In this document: positions 12,230 through 23,916 of the stretch, piece after piece | How the letters are laid out: the number at the start of each line of letters is the position of its first letter | Numbering within the stretch: the stretch's first letter is position 1 | From: Cycas panzhihuaensis | Lineage: Eukaryota > Cycadophyta | DNA length: 64,000 bases | Reading direction: 5' to 3' | NCBI GenBank assembly: GCA_023213395.1 | Contig: CM041465.1 | Span: forward strand, 80,049,741 to 80,113,740 | Position numbers and translations under genes: made by a program | Notes under the pieces: model-generated | Database searches by the model: none | Seen by the model: the letters and a program-made list of their open reading frames with translations, nothing else | What the model was told of the DNA's origin: nothing

Positions 12230-12589
12230 TGGAGCATTAGTAAGTGGTAACGCACCACATGGTTAAGTGTTAGAGTCATCCATTAAACTTTATACATAGG
12301 TTGTTAGGTCCTCTAATGAAATATAAGGCTATTTGGCTTACTAATAGAATTATTTAGAGAAAGTCCCTCTTTTGCCTATTTAAGAGTCACAAATCATAGT
12401 AAGAGATTATTATATATTTTTGGTCCCTTGAGATATTATACTTTGGTACTCCTTTTGGTTTCCATTACGTCCATTGTATGTTTATTTCTATAATATGCTT
12501 CATCATTTAATAAAGGTGTCGCCTTTATTCTCTTTATTTTCCATTGTTATTTGAGCATATGAGAAGAATTGTTTGGAAGACATGCTTCA
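12230..12589 (+). repeat. 5' LTR of G1 (about 360 bp)
   Basis: The end at 12589 is fixed by the primer site two bases on. The start is inferred from the inverted termini TGGAGCA (12230) and TGCTTCA (12583-12589). No second LTR is in the window, so the start is not proven; TGTTAG at 12265 is another candidate. It contains AATAAAGG near 12513, as in the other LTRs here. Confidence 0.55.
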
Positions 12590-12591
12590 AG

Positions 12592-12603
12592 TGGTATTAG
12601 AGC
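12592..12603 (+). promoter_or_regulatory. Primer binding site of G1 (initiator-Met tRNA)
   Basis: TGGTATTAGAGC lies directly after the 5' LTR. It differs by one transition from TGGTATCAGAGC, the complement of the plant initiator-Met tRNA 3' end. Confidence 0.8.
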
Positions 12604-14160
12604 AAGGCGTCAAATCCAACTGAAATGGCCAAAAAATCAAAGGAAGCAAAAGAAAAAGAGAAACTTTTAGTTTCCTTTTAGTAAATCTCTCAAAACCCTT
12701 CTTTTGTAATCACTTCTATTTATTCTATTTTGTTCTGTTCATAAGTAGTCAACTATAAGCAAACAATAAAAGTCAGGTCCCATATATCTCTTCCCTAGTA
12801 GTTAGATAAAGTCCTTGTGTTGGGGGTCTTTAAACATCACAGAGATCTATTAGTCTTGACTAAGTGTATGTGGGTATATACTCGTATGGGAAGCAAAGTA
12901 GATCACATTGCTTACACAAATCTCAAATAGAAACTAGCTATGGCATTTAGCCTGTATGTACCTTTGGATACATCATAGGATGCTTATAGCTTCTTCTTCT
13001 ATCCTAGACTAGTAAAAACCATCAATCTCTTGAACTCTATGGTGCACTAGTTAGTAGTTAGTGTTGGGAAGCTAGCCCTTATAAACACCCTTGCATGGTT
13101 ATTGACCTTACTGGTATAAATATTCCTTTGTAGATGGTGCCTTAAGATATTGGGCCAAGCAATAGTAATAATAAGGAAGTTTATCAAAAGCTTTATAGAT
13201 CCAAGTAAACCTTTATTAGAGTTTGGTAGGATTTATAATTATCTTAAGTACAAAAAAATAATCCTTGAGACTATTATAATTTTGTCACTCTTGTAAATCA
13301 TTGTTGAAGCTATAACATCACCACTACAAATTATTGTTGAATAATTCTAAATAGTGTTGTCCAAAGTTAATGACCTATGAGACTATCAAGTGTTCCTCAA
13401 AATAAATCCACCATTATGTAGCCAATAAAATACAAACAATATAACTCTAGAAAGAAATAGGCATTGATATATACAACAAAATATTATAAGTGAGATGATA
13501 GTATTAAAATTCCTATCTAAATATTCAATATAGTTTAGATCAATATAGTTCAGCTCCATATTCAGGTAGTCTCTCGATTTATCCATTTAGTCATCTCTAT
13601 TATTCCCCCACCAAAAAATAAGAAAAAAAAGGAGAGAGTGAGCTATAACTGGTCTAAAGGGTCATATTAGTTAATACTTATCCAATTTAGATGAAACATG
13701 AACTATTAAACATGTCATTAAAAAAATGTCTATGGCTTAAAAATTACCATAAAAATCCATACATCTTATTTTAACTAATGTGTCATATTGATCAATTTTT
13801 ATTAGGTTAGTTTTAACTATTAATTTTTGGGAAAACTAGCATAAAGAATCCCATGGGTTCCAATGGGAAATTTTTTTGCTTAAAACTTACCTACACTATT
13901 TCCATAAATTAGTTATACTTATTTTAGCACATTAGGTATTTTTCTTGCTTAATTTTTGGGATCAACGGGATATAGATAGCCCCCCCCCCTCTTTTTTCTC
14001 TGTTTTAATATGAATTCCCTAATTATTTAAAGCCCATTCTCTCTACGTGTCCCTATTTTATTGAAACTCATTCTATCTTGCTTCTCCCATTCTTTACATT
14101 CCCTTCTTCTTACTAGTCCCTTTTCTTGGAAGCCCCTTCTATCTTTATGATGGCTTCTCC
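12604..14160 (+). other. G1 leader region
   Basis: No supported gene. 12818-13110 aligns with the G2 leader at 24118-24400 (shared GGGGGTCT, AAA-ATATCAC, cross-matching AGATCACA and CAGTTAG blocks), so this is conserved untranslated leader. The remainder is AT-rich; a run of C at 13980-13988 was noted. Confidence 0.55.
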
Positions 14161-15300
14161 TACTTAAGTAGATAGAATCCTCTCTTTAGAAATAAACTTC
14201 ATAAATTTCTAAAAAGAGGTTATATCTAAAATGTATAATCTTATAATAAAGTTTATATCACTGTAATCCTAAACTAGATAGTGCAATCTAGTTCTAACTT
14301 TATAGGGTCATCAAATATAATAGGTAACCCTCCATTGCCAAATTAGATAAGCAACCCTCTACTGAATCAAGCAGGTAATCCACATTTACAATTGTAACAT
14401 CTCTATAATAAGACCAATATTTTAGCTTTTGACCTTGATCTTAATAAGAAAAGTATTTAGAGTTGGATTAGTAAGATGGAGTCCTATTTTACACTCAATT
14501 GAATGTCTGAGGAAGATTAAATAACTTATACATCTATCCATATGGATAGAAAAGTGTATTATTGGTTTCACTAATAGAAGTGAGAATACCCTTGAAATTA
14601 GACATGTGTATATTTCACTAATATTTTCTTTGAAGAGTATTAGGATACCTAAAATTAATTATTCTTTACCTAACTTATAAGGATAAAGCAAGTATCATCA
14701 ATGGAAAAATATAGATAAATTTTAAATGTTACAAAATTATACCAACTAATATTTAGATAAATAAATAATTATTGATACCTACATTGCAAGACTTAAAGAA
14801 TGCATCCAAATGCACCTTAAAACACTATCTTTGCTTAGTCTAAAAGAAGCCATTAAGATGAATAAAGTAGTAGAGGTAGAATTTGTATCAGAAAGAATAA
14901 TTTTCTCCCAAAGGGACCTCTTATGGTTTTAACAACTTTGACAAGTTAAACCCTGGTGACCCCAGCCTTAAGTTGATGATTTAGTTTGACCTAAAATAGA
15001 GTGTTATTTAAAAGAACATTTAACAAAATGAGTTCAATTCATACTAGAAAAAGTAAATCATTGAATGGAAGAAGGTATATATTTTTATTACTCAAAGAAG
15101 TGGACTTTGAAATGTGGCATAATTTGTAAGGTTAGACATATGGTTTTCTCCATTGACCCTATCTTGTCTTCTGAAGAAAACTTAGTCTCTAATTTATATC
15201 AACAACAAGATGAAGAACCATGTATAGATCCCACCCTTGACACTCAACCAAAAGTATCCCTCTTTGCCATAGCTTCTACCTCATGTCTAGAACCCCTTTG
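14160..15300 (+). pseudogene. G1 gag remnant with decayed zinc finger
   Basis: Around 14455-14540 the frame reads SWISKMESYFTLN, matching the gypsy Gag motif W(I/L)xxxExYF; G2 has TWITQIEQYFSLN at 25088. Stops follow every few codons. At 15065-15145 GIYFYYSKKWTLKCGIICK matches the zinc-finger end of gypsy Gag (GLCFxCxEKWxxGHKC) with Cys and His residues lost. Gag would build the particle. Too decayed for function. Confidence 0.68.
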
Positions 15301-15499
15301 AGTCAAGGGCATCCTACGTAATACTCTAGTGACTATACTGGTTGATGGTGATGTGTCCTTGAACTTCATCGATATCTCACTGGCCAGGTAGTCCAACCTC
15401 CATATTATCCCTAAAACTAGTTTTACTTTCTCCCTACTAGGTTATCAAAAGTTATATTGTAATGGGATAATAAAAAACCTACACATATAAATAAGCACA
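15300..15499 (+). pseudogene. G1 aspartic protease remnant
   Basis: Reads TILVDGDVSLNFIDISLAR, the counterpart of VVLIDSGSTHNFINxxLxK in G2 at 25860: the first Asp survives, but the Ser-Gly of DSG is changed. It runs into GYQKLYCNGIIKNLHI and is then cut at 15499 by the LTR of C3. The rest of the protease is not recognised on the far side of C3. Confidence 0.7.
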
Positions 15500-15689
15500 T
15501 ATTAAAATATAATGATTTATCTAGGATTAGTTGAGGATCATGTAAAATCCCCTCTTTATGTAACATAATTAAGTGTTTGCCATGTGTTAGTCAAATATAT
15601 AATGGTTACAATTTCTTAAATGTATATATAGAGAACCTCTCTCGTAATAAAGCATTGATTATTCTCTAATCTATGTCTAAATTCTAACA
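15500..15689 (+). repeat. 5' LTR of C3 and primer site
   Basis: Begins TATTAAAATAT where the 3' copy has TGTTAGAATAT and ends ATTCTAACA. It contains AATAAAGCATTGATTATTCT near the end, a polyadenylation-like signal. It is followed by AGTATTAGAGTAGG (15691-15704), a decayed initiator-Met primer site. Confidence 0.88.
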
Positions 15690-16381
15690 CAGTATTAGAG
15701 TAGGCCAACCAACCTGACTGAGAGAGGATCTCTGTTGAAAGAAGACAAAGTTTTTAAGTTAGATATTAATTTTCAAGCATCAGTATAAGAAGATATTTGA
15801 ATAAAGAAGGAGTCTCTTAATGGAACAAAAGGTAAATGAAGCTAATATATGAAACTGTATGGAATTGTATGGTCATACACACTCAAAATCTAAAACTACA
15901 TAAAATTCTTTAAAATTTGACCAACAAGTAGATCTCAATACGGAAAATACTTATCTCAACAGGATTAAAGTTATTCAAAGTAGTTTTTGAGCTCATTTTA
16001 CCAAAAATAAGGTTGCATAAGTTTGAAGAGTTAATCAAAGATTTGGACCAAGTTAAGGCATCATTCTGGGTAAAACCTATTTGGATTTCTTTATTTCTTT
16101 TAATACACTGCTTTTGATACCAAATTCAAAGGGTTTAATTACAAATTTTATAAGATCTAAATAAATTTCTCTAAAACCCAACCACTACTTTTTTGCTTTT
16201 GGGTATTTTTCTAGTTAAATCTAAAGTTGTTTTGAAAAATTACTCACATATTTTAATTTTCCCTAATGAGATCTATATTTTAGGGTACTTCTCTATTAAT
16301 TCCACATACTTGTATTTTTTGTACAAAAATCTATATAGCCATATGGTTAGGGTCTGTATCACTCTATTCTTTTGTCCAAAC

Positions 16382-17215
16382 ATGGCTACATCTATTCTAA
16401 CCCTTATTGAGCAAGACAAATTAATAGAAACTAATTATAATGTTTAGAAATTTAAAGATTAAAATATTAGTTAGAGCAAAAAATACCTAGTAAATAACAA
16501 TTGGGAAGGAATCAAAACCTAAAAATACTAGTCCTACCTAGGCAAATTAGGCAAAATCTTAGTTTTTGACCCTCTTCTTGTCTATGTTGAGAAATTAAAC
16601 TCCTCATATATAATCTAGAAAATATTTAAAAATACGTATAGTTAAAAAATAGGGCTAGAATTATAGCCCTTAAAGAAGATTTATTTAAAGTATATATGAA
16701 GGAGATAGAAACAATCTCAAAATTTATCCATAGAGTTATTTCAATAAAAAATAATCTGCTTAGTGTAAAAGTAGATATTTCTGAACAAGAGATTGTTGAA
16801 ATGGTTATAAGTATATTGATGAAGGCATTCAATGTTATAGTTAGTACCATAACTAATAGTGATCAAATTAAAACAAAGTTTTTGGATACGCTAATAAGGA
16901 TACTTCTAAGATGGGAGCAAAGGAACAAGCATTATAAAGATAGGATAAAAATTGAGGATGCATTTGTAACCAAACTTAATATAGGACCTAGAGGAAGGGG
17001 ACAAGGCCAAGGATGTGCCCGTACACCTGATAGGAAGAGTTAATCTCATGGAATGTGGCAAAAGAAAAGAGGATGAGGCCATTCAAATCCTTCTCATGAT
17101 ATTAAATCTTGCTTCAATTGTGGTAAGATTGGCCACTTCTCAAGTAATTACAGGGCTTTTGATGTTTGCTACCACTATAAACAACTAAGACATTATCCCT
17201 AGCCATGTCAATAAA
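16382..17215 (+). pseudogene. C3 gag remnant with CCHC knuckle
   Basis: Starts MATSILTLIEQDKLIETNYNV, then a stop. The best frame is 16696-17040 (MKEIETISKFIHRVISIKN, VEMVISILMKAFNVIVSTI), the copia Gag core in which intact relatives have a KxLRSLxxxFxxIVxAI block. A basic Gly/Arg stretch follows, then SCFNCGKIGHFSSNY at about 17108-17153: a CX2CX4HX4C knuckle whose last Cys is Tyr. Stop placement is typical of C to T decay. Confidence 0.8.
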
Positions 17216-17339
17216 GAAAAGCTGAGATCCATAGAGGGAAAAAACTTATGGGAAATTATAACAAAGAGTAAGTAGATGAATATGAAGAAAAAATAATCTT
17301 TATTGCCACACTAATAACCAGTCTCAAGGATGAAGAGGT

Positions 17340-18470
17340 ATGGTACATCAATTTTGGAGCTTCAAAGCATATGACATGATGAGAGGACTGGTTCAAATTA
17401 CTAAAACCCTACATCCCAAATAAATCTATTGAATTAGAGGATAAGTATCCTCTAAATATCAAAGGCATAGGTATTATAACTGTTAAAATAAAAGGTATAG
17501 TATAAAAAATTAGAGATATATTTTTTATACCTAACCTAAAAAAGAATCTTCTGTTTGTCTCCTAGCTAAGGAAGAAAAAGTTGAGGATGGTATTCAATAA
17601 AGAAGGATATTATTATATCCTAAACATGAAGAAAAATGGTATTGTAATTACAAAAGGGATAAAAAGTAATGATCTATATAGATTACTTTCCAATCATATA
17701 GTTTCTAATAAGCATGTAAAGGCATACATTGTATCTAATATTAATAATAATAAATTGTAACATTTGAAATATAGAAACATCTTCATAGATAGACTAACTC
17801 AATTATAAAAGTCACAAATAGTTGATGGCCTTCCAAATATTGTATTTCATCATTTTGTTTGTAAAAGTTATTAGCTTGGAAAACAACAATGTCATCCTTT
17901 TAAGAAAAATGAATGACAAGCTTAAAGTAAGTTGGAATTGATACATATTGATCTATATGGATATCTTACTCCTTGCTTTATTAATGGCGCCATATATATT
18001 TTAACATTTATTAATAACTTTTCGAGGAAATTTTATATTTATTTTATCTACAACAAATTTGAAGTTTCCTAAAGGTTTAAAGAGTTCAAAGCAAAAGTTA
18101 AATTAGAATCTAAATCAAGAATAAAATGCATCAAGTCAAATAGTGGAGGAGAATATATTTCAAAAGATTTTTTGAATTTTTGTAAGGCACATGGGATATA
18201 TAAACAATTTATAACTCCTTGCGTACATTAGTCCAATGGAGTTGTTGAATGCAAGAATATAATAATTATGGAGATGCCATAGAGCATGATTGAAGATAGT
18301 TAGATCTCAAAAAATTACTAGGCCAAAGCAGTTAGTACAACTACGTATCTTATAAACCAAAGTCCAACAAAATCCTTAGAGCAAATTACTCCAAAAGAAG
18401 CATGGGCTAGAATTAAACTTGATGTAAGTAATCTGAGAATTTTTTGGATGTCACGCATTTATTCATATGT
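17340..18470 (+). pseudogene. C3 protease and integrase remnant
   Basis: WYINFGASKHMT (17341) replaces the copia protease motif WYxDSGASxHMT, so the catalytic Asp is Asn. It continues with FFIPNLKKNLLFVS. Integrase: HIDLYGYLTP near 17945 keeps the first Asp, INNFSRKFYIYF has Asn for Asp, and SNSGGEYIS near 18140 has Asn for the second catalytic Asp while the Glu position can be read. SNGVVECKN and YLINQSPTKSL follow. Catalysis would be lost from protease and integrase alike. Confidence 0.82.
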
Positions 18471-20455
18471 TAGAAAAAAAGAGGTCTAAACTTGACTCTG
18501 AAAGTATAGAATGTATAATGATAGGATATAATAAAAATTCAAAGGCATATAAATGTATAAATCCTAAAATAAATAGGATCTATATAAGTAAAGATGACTT
18601 TAATGAAGAAGATATCATAAAGGATACTTCAATTCATCAAATAATTGAAGAAACTCCCAAAAAGATGTCTCAAGAAGAACTTCTCATAGAAGAAATATCT
18701 TGGGTTACTTCAGAAGATACAAAACTTGATGATTTAGAGAGGGCATCATAAACACATGAAAGTTCTACTAATGAAGAAGAAGAATTATCTTCCAAAGGCT
18801 TAGTCACTTAAGAAAAAAAGAAAAAAGATAAAAGGGTACCAAAATGGTACCTTAAGATAGTTGAAGAAGGCAAAGGGAATGTTTTCACCCATAGGACATG
18901 AATTCAAAAGCATCAATCTCTATTTAGAAATATAGAACCACAATCCTTCGAGAAAGAAAAAGGATAAGATGAATGAAAAGCTGTAATGGATGTTGAAATG
19001 GAGTCAATATCCAAGAATCAAACTTGGGAGTTAGCTAACCTCCCTACTAGCAAGCTTGTAATCAGTTGTAAATGGGTGTACAAAATAAAGGAGAATTCTA
19101 ATAGGATGATAGAGAAATACAAATTCAAGCTAGTAGTCAAGGGCTATATAGAGACACCTGGAATAGACTATGAAGAATCATTTTTACTAGTAGCAAAATT
19201 GGACATTGTGAGAATAGTAATTACTTTAGTATCTCAATACAACTAGAAAATCTACCAGTTGGATGTGAAGAGTGCCTTTTTGAATGGTGAACTTAAAGAA
19301 GAAGTTTATATGAAACGACTTGAAGGGTATGTTCAAGTTGGTCAGGAAAATTTTATATGCAAATTAAAAAAGACACTGTATGGGCTGAAGCAAACCCCAA
19401 GAGCTTAGTATACTAAACTAGACAAATACCTCACTCAAAATAGATTTCTCAAATGTAACTCTAACTCTAACTTATTTATAAAAATGAGACAAAGACAAAT
19501 CACAATAATTATGGTTTATGTAGATGACATGATTCTAATAGGAAATGACATAGAGTTGATAGACAATATCAAATCTTAGTTAGGAAAAAACTTTGAGATG
19601 ACAAATTTAAGGTTTCTAAATTATTATCTAGGAATTGAAGTCAATCAAAAGAAGGACTCATTTTCATTATCTCAAGACAAATACATCAAAATTTTGTTTA
19701 TGGAAAACAACAACAATTTTACAACACTAATGGAAACCAACTATGATCTAACTCTAGATGAAAGAGAACCTAAAATTGATGGCATATTATATAGATAGTT
19801 AATTAGTGGTTTGATATATCTCTATACAACTAGACCTAATATCTCATATTCAATAAGTCTAGTTTCTAGATATATGTAAGAACCTAAGATGAGACACTGA
19901 TAAGCTTCTAAAAGGATATTCAGATACCTAAAAGGAACCAGTGATCTAAAACTCATATATCCTAAGATGAAGTTAAACAAACTAATTAGATATTATGACT
20001 CAGACTGGGCAAGGGATAAAGAGAAGAGAAGATCAACAAGTGGTTATTATTTTTTCCTTGGATCAATAATTATCTCCTAGAGTAGTAAACAATAATATAC
20101 AATTATACTATCATCCACTGAAGTATAATACAAAGTAATAGTTAGTACCTCGTGTGAAGCAGCCTAATTGAGATAACTCTTATTAGATCTATATTAGCAG
20201 TAAGAAGGATCAATGATATTATTTTGTGATAATTAGAATGCCATCAAAACAACCAAAAAATTAGTTCTCCATGCTCAAACAAAGCGCATTAAAGTGCATC
20301 ACCACTTCATATGAGAAAAAGTGTAGAATAAGGAAATTGACTTGACATATTACCCAACAAATGAACAAGTTGCAGATATCTTGAAAAAACCACTCAACAA
20401 GGAAAAATTTTAAGTTCTTCGAAGAAAAAAAAAGAGGACTGAATAGATAAATCAG
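18470..20455 (+). pseudogene. C3 reverse transcriptase and RNase H remnant
   Basis: RT starts near 18986 with MDVEMESISKNQTWEL and CKWVYKIKENS. It continues [20 protein letters not shown] (19256), [16 protein letters not shown] and MVYVDDMILIGND (19510), with the YVDD box intact, then NYYLGIEVNQKKD. RNase H from about 19990 reads YYDSDWARDKEKRRSTSGYY and ends near 20410 with RIKVHHHFI and ADILKKPLNKEKF. Only scattered stops break this part, making it the best preserved copia RT in the window. 18470-18980 is the acidic linker before RT. Confidence 0.87.
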
Positions 20456-20465
20456 TAAGAGAGGA

Positions 20466-20655
20466 TGTTAGAATATGATACTTTATTTAGGATTAGTTAA
20501 GGGTCGTGTAAAAACCCCTCTTTATATAACATAATTAAGTGTCTACCATGTGTTAGTTAGATACGTGGTAGTTATAGTTTCTCAAATGTATATATAGAGA
20601 ACCTCTCTTATAATAAAGCATTGATTATTCTCCAATCTATATCTAAATTCTAAAA
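20466..20655 (+). repeat. 3' LTR of C3 with upstream PPT
   Basis: TGTTAGAATATG begins right after the purine tract AAGAGAGGA (20457-20465). The right end reads ATTCTAAAA where the 5' copy has ATTCTAACA. Length equals that of the 5' LTR. Confidence 0.88.
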
Positions 20656-22252
20656 ACTTGTACCTCTTAGTTTTAGATTTTTATGTACTCTCAATAAGTA
20701 AGTACAATGGCATCCTAAGGCTCAAATGGTTATAAATAATGGGTACATATAGTATTGATGATTTCTCAAATAATCCTTTTATTTTATTAAAAGATAGTAT
20801 GTATTACTGGTGATTCCTTAAATAATCCTTTTATTCTATTAAAAGATAGTATGCATTAAATACATAAAATACATGTGACCCAAAACCGTCAAAGTTAGTT
20901 TGTCTCCTTAGGTAGAATGAAAATACATTTACAAACCAATCTAGGGTATATTATTTGTGTAAATAATATCAAAGTCAATCCTCAGATTCATCTATGTATT
21001 TAAGAAATTATCACCAAATACCACTAAGTATTTACCCCTCTTCCTGCCACTCCTCCACCTAATCATGGATTTTATCAAACCATTGAACTCTAGTCTCACC
21101 ATGACCTAATTATCTTAGGTCATATAAGAACTCTTGCTTCTAGAAAAATGAAATTAAGAAAATCACTAATGGGTTGATGGATATAGGAATCATCCAACTA
21201 AGTAAAAGTCCCTATGTAGCTCTAATAGTTCTCATGAAAAAAATAGATGGGTCTTGTTGTTTCTATGTAGTCTACATAGAGCTCAATAAAATTATAATAC
21301 AAAATAAGTTCTCCACCCTAAGAATTGATGATATATTTGGTGAGATTTATGGCACCTCTATTTTTTCTAAATTAGATTTACAATTAGGGTATTATCAGAT
21401 TCCAATCATCACAAAAGACTACCATAAGATAAATTTTCAAACCCATCATGACTACTTTGAGTTACAAATAATACCTTCTGGTCTTTATAATATCCCAACT
21501 ACTTTTTGAGCTCTCATAAAGGAATATTTACTCCCCACTTTTGAAAGTTTATGATCATCTACTTTAATGATATACTCATCTATAGATTTTACTTGGGTCA
21601 CCATCTTCATCACCTATAAACAATCCACTAAAATTTATACCAATATCAATTATATGTAAAACTTTCTAAATGTAAGTTTAATAAAGCTAAATTAAAATGT
21701 TTAGTGTGTATTATATCATTAGAAGAGGTATGGGTAGACCTTAACAAAATATTGGACAACATTACTTGGCCAATCCTTATAATTCTTATGAAACTACATG
21801 AATTACTTAGCCTCATTGGTTTTTATAGGTATTTTATATGTAATTATATTTATTTGATAGTCCCAATAGCCAACTTACTCCACAAAGATCCATTTCAATG
21901 GTCTCTTAAGGTAGAAGTTACCTTTTCCTATATTGAATTAGTCATTACCTTCACTTTATTACTTGCCATCTTATACTTTATATAACCATTTTGAATTAAA
22001 TATGATACATCAATATTTATCTTGGGAGTAGTCCTCATACAAAACTTCCACCCTATTACCTATGAAAGTTGAAAACTTCAGGACCATAAACTTCAATTAT
22101 CCATGTATTAAAAGGAAATGAAAGAAATATTACATATAGTGGATCAGTCATGATAATACCTTATGGATTTAAAATTTACTATTTTACCTATCACCACAAC
22201 TTTTATTGCCCATTGGATCAACTAATATTATCCAAAGGATAGGCTAGTTAGA
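20656..22252 (+). pseudogene. G1 reverse transcriptase and RNase H remnant
   Basis: After the C3 edge, gypsy RT text appears from about 20985 (ITKYH...TPLPATPPPNHGF). The frame 21174-21509 reads GIIQLSKSPYVALIVLMKK, IELNKIIIQNKF, FSKLDLQLGYYQI and FELQIIPSGLYNIPTTF, a clear gypsy RT core. The catalytic box near 21560 reads YFNDILIY, so YFDD has lost an Asp. The frame 21704-21985 holds the RT-RNase H junction (LIGFYRYFICNY). RNase H text (VVLIQNFHPITYES) fades by 22190. The bases to 22252 carry no clear domain and end at the LTR of element A. Confidence 0.82.
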
Positions 22253-23521
22253 TGGAAGCACACCTCTAGGGGTCACCACATATGAAGAGATGAAGCCAAT
22301 ACAATTAATAATCTTGTGGATAAAGGATCTATGGGAGAGAAGGAAATGATTACCCACAAAGGGCATCCATGCATCATAATGCAGGTTCAAGGACCTACAA
22401 ATGGTGCACAAACTTCTCCTCAAGGCAAACACCTTCTTGATTTAGGATGGGCAAGAGAGAGACTTCCTTAGTTTGCCGAGTAGCTTAAAAAGGGACCCTC
22501 CTATCTTAGATGGCTAAGGAAGAAGGACACAAATAGGATACACCCTTCCCAAGGAGAGGGAACGAGTGAGGTAGGTCCTAATTAGAAGAGGAAGCACCTA
22601 TGAGCAAGTAGCGAGTGACTAGTAGTATGGAAGAGAAGGGGAAGTTGGGCTGAAAAAGGCCAACTTCTAAGTAGAGGTGAGGAAAGGTGGGCTATTACCT
22701 AAAAGGGGGAGGAAGACCTTAAGGAGGAGTGCCCCTAAGGTGCCTACACCTGAAACGAATAGCTAGGTGTAAGGGACAGAGCAATGCACTTTATTTCTTT
22801 GTTTTTGTTATATAATGAAACGATATGATAGTATGAGTTGTCGCTATTTATATTTCATGCCTAAGTAAAAAAGAAAGTAGAACAAAACAACAACTCTCTC
22901 TCTTTTTTCCTTAATCCTAGCCTCCCTCTCCTTATCTTTTATAATCATAAAAGGAAGCAGATGAGTAGGAAGCATAGGATAAGGATGTTATATTTTATAA
23001 TCATAAAAGGAAGCAGATGAGTAGGAAGCATAGGACAAGGATGTGAGTGCTAATGCAAGTCAACTCGATGGCATGTGGAAGAAGATATGATGGGGGTAGA
23101 AGAACTCACAACCTATCACACTCAAACCCAAGTGAAAGCGAGAGTTTAAGTTAAGGGAGAGGGGATAAAGATGCAACTAGTAGAAAGTGATGTTTATTTG
23201 TGCAAAATAATTACCCTTCCCCTATATGACTAGGTAAGTCATGCAACAAACAATGAAATATAAAACTATCCTTTCTTTTGATCTTTTATTTTCTTCTTTT
23301 AGGAGTAAAAGGAGGAGAAAGGGATGAGTGAGAGGATATGATAGAAGTAGTATACTTGGAAACCAGACGGTCGATATAGAGGTCTCTTTACTTTCTTCGT
23401 GATCCATGCTCATCCACTCGATACGCCTTGTCACGAGCGATATGGTAAAAGGAACATTGGTGGGGCTTCCTTACCTCCCCCAATATCTAGATGCAAAAGA
23501 ACTAAATGAAAAGAAAGAATT
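22253..23521 (-). repeat. 3' LTR of A, distal part
   Basis: Begins TGGAAGCACACC, aligning with the LTR end TGGATGCACGTC of B at 50697 and the LTR at 55374. Shared blocks include the ACCCACAAAGGGC and ATCATAATGCAGGTTC stretches (compare 55470-55510) and GGGGCTTCCTTACCTCCCC at 23462 (compare 56450 and 39772). It ends at the GAATT TSD of the G2 insertion. No gene was seen here; short frames on either strand have no support. Confidence 0.78.
22937..23042. repeat. 56-bp tandem duplication in the LTR of A
   Basis: Two adjoining copies of a 56-base unit start at 22937 and 22993 with only a few differences (TTTTATAATCATAAAAGG at each start). Not seen in the other Tat LTRs of this window, so it is private to this copy. 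Confidence 0.85.
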
Positions 23522-23902
23522 TATTAGGGATCCAACCCCTAACTTACCTTCTCTTATATTCTCTTATATATTCTACTTCTTCTCTCTCTTATATCTTTAT
23601 TTCTTCTACTTCTTCCCTTTTCTTAATATCTCATATGCATAAGTAGAAGGTTGTGTAGTGGTCATTAAGTACTATATATATTCATGTAATATCCCACATG
23701 CATAAGGAGGAGGTTGAGCAGTAAGCATAGAGCCATATATATATTTATGTAATCCTTAGAGTATGGTATCTTAAATATCATTGTTATTTGCATGTAATTT
23801 GAAGGTTGCCCCCTCAAAGGGTATTGCAATACAAGTGCTCTTTTGGAGTTATTTGCTTATTATATTGGTGTGCAATTATCATTAAGGAGTGGTATCCTAA
23901 CA
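23522..23902 (+). repeat. 5' LTR of G2 (381 bp)
   Basis: Begins TATTAGGGATCC (TGTTAGGG in the 3' copy) and ends CCTAACA. It aligns with 29173-29548 with roughly twenty substitutions and a few indels by eye. The primer site TGGTATTAGAGC follows at 23905-23916. Confidence 0.93.
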
Positions 23903-23904
23903 AG

Positions 23905-23916
23905 TGGTATTAGAGC
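23905..23916 (+). promoter_or_regulatory. Primer binding site of G2 (initiator-Met tRNA)
   Basis: TGGTATTAGAGC two bases after the LTR end; one transition away from the complement of the plant initiator-Met tRNA 3' end. Confidence 0.85.

Larger units (their letters stand above)
15500..20655 (+). mobile_element. Ty1/copia retrotransposon C3 inserted in G1
   Basis: Two 190-bp LTRs (15500-15689 and 20466-20655) match base for base in length and enclose gag, zinc knuckle, protease, integrase, RT and RNase H in copia order. G1 protease stops at the left edge and G1 RT resumes to the right, so C3 is the younger layer. The five bases outside the two ends do not match (GCACA and ACTTG), so the TSD has decayed or been lost. 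Confidence 0.88.
12230..22252 (+). mobile_element. Ty3/gypsy retrotransposon G1, split by C3 and cut by Tat element A
   Basis: Contains a 5' LTR with initiator-Met primer site, a long leader, gag, protease (to 15499), then after C3 the RT and RNase H (20656-22190). The order protease, RT, RNase H is gypsy-like and the text is closest to G2 in this window. At 22253 it is interrupted by the 3' LTR end of element A; integrase and 3' LTR would lie beyond the window. Heavy stop content makes it one of the oldest layers. Confidence 0.8.

Noticed and set aside
23217-23640. Short open frames with Leu/Phe or Tyr runs near 23.2-23.6 kb
   Set aside because: They cross LTR edges and pyrimidine-rich LTR text; not protein-coding.
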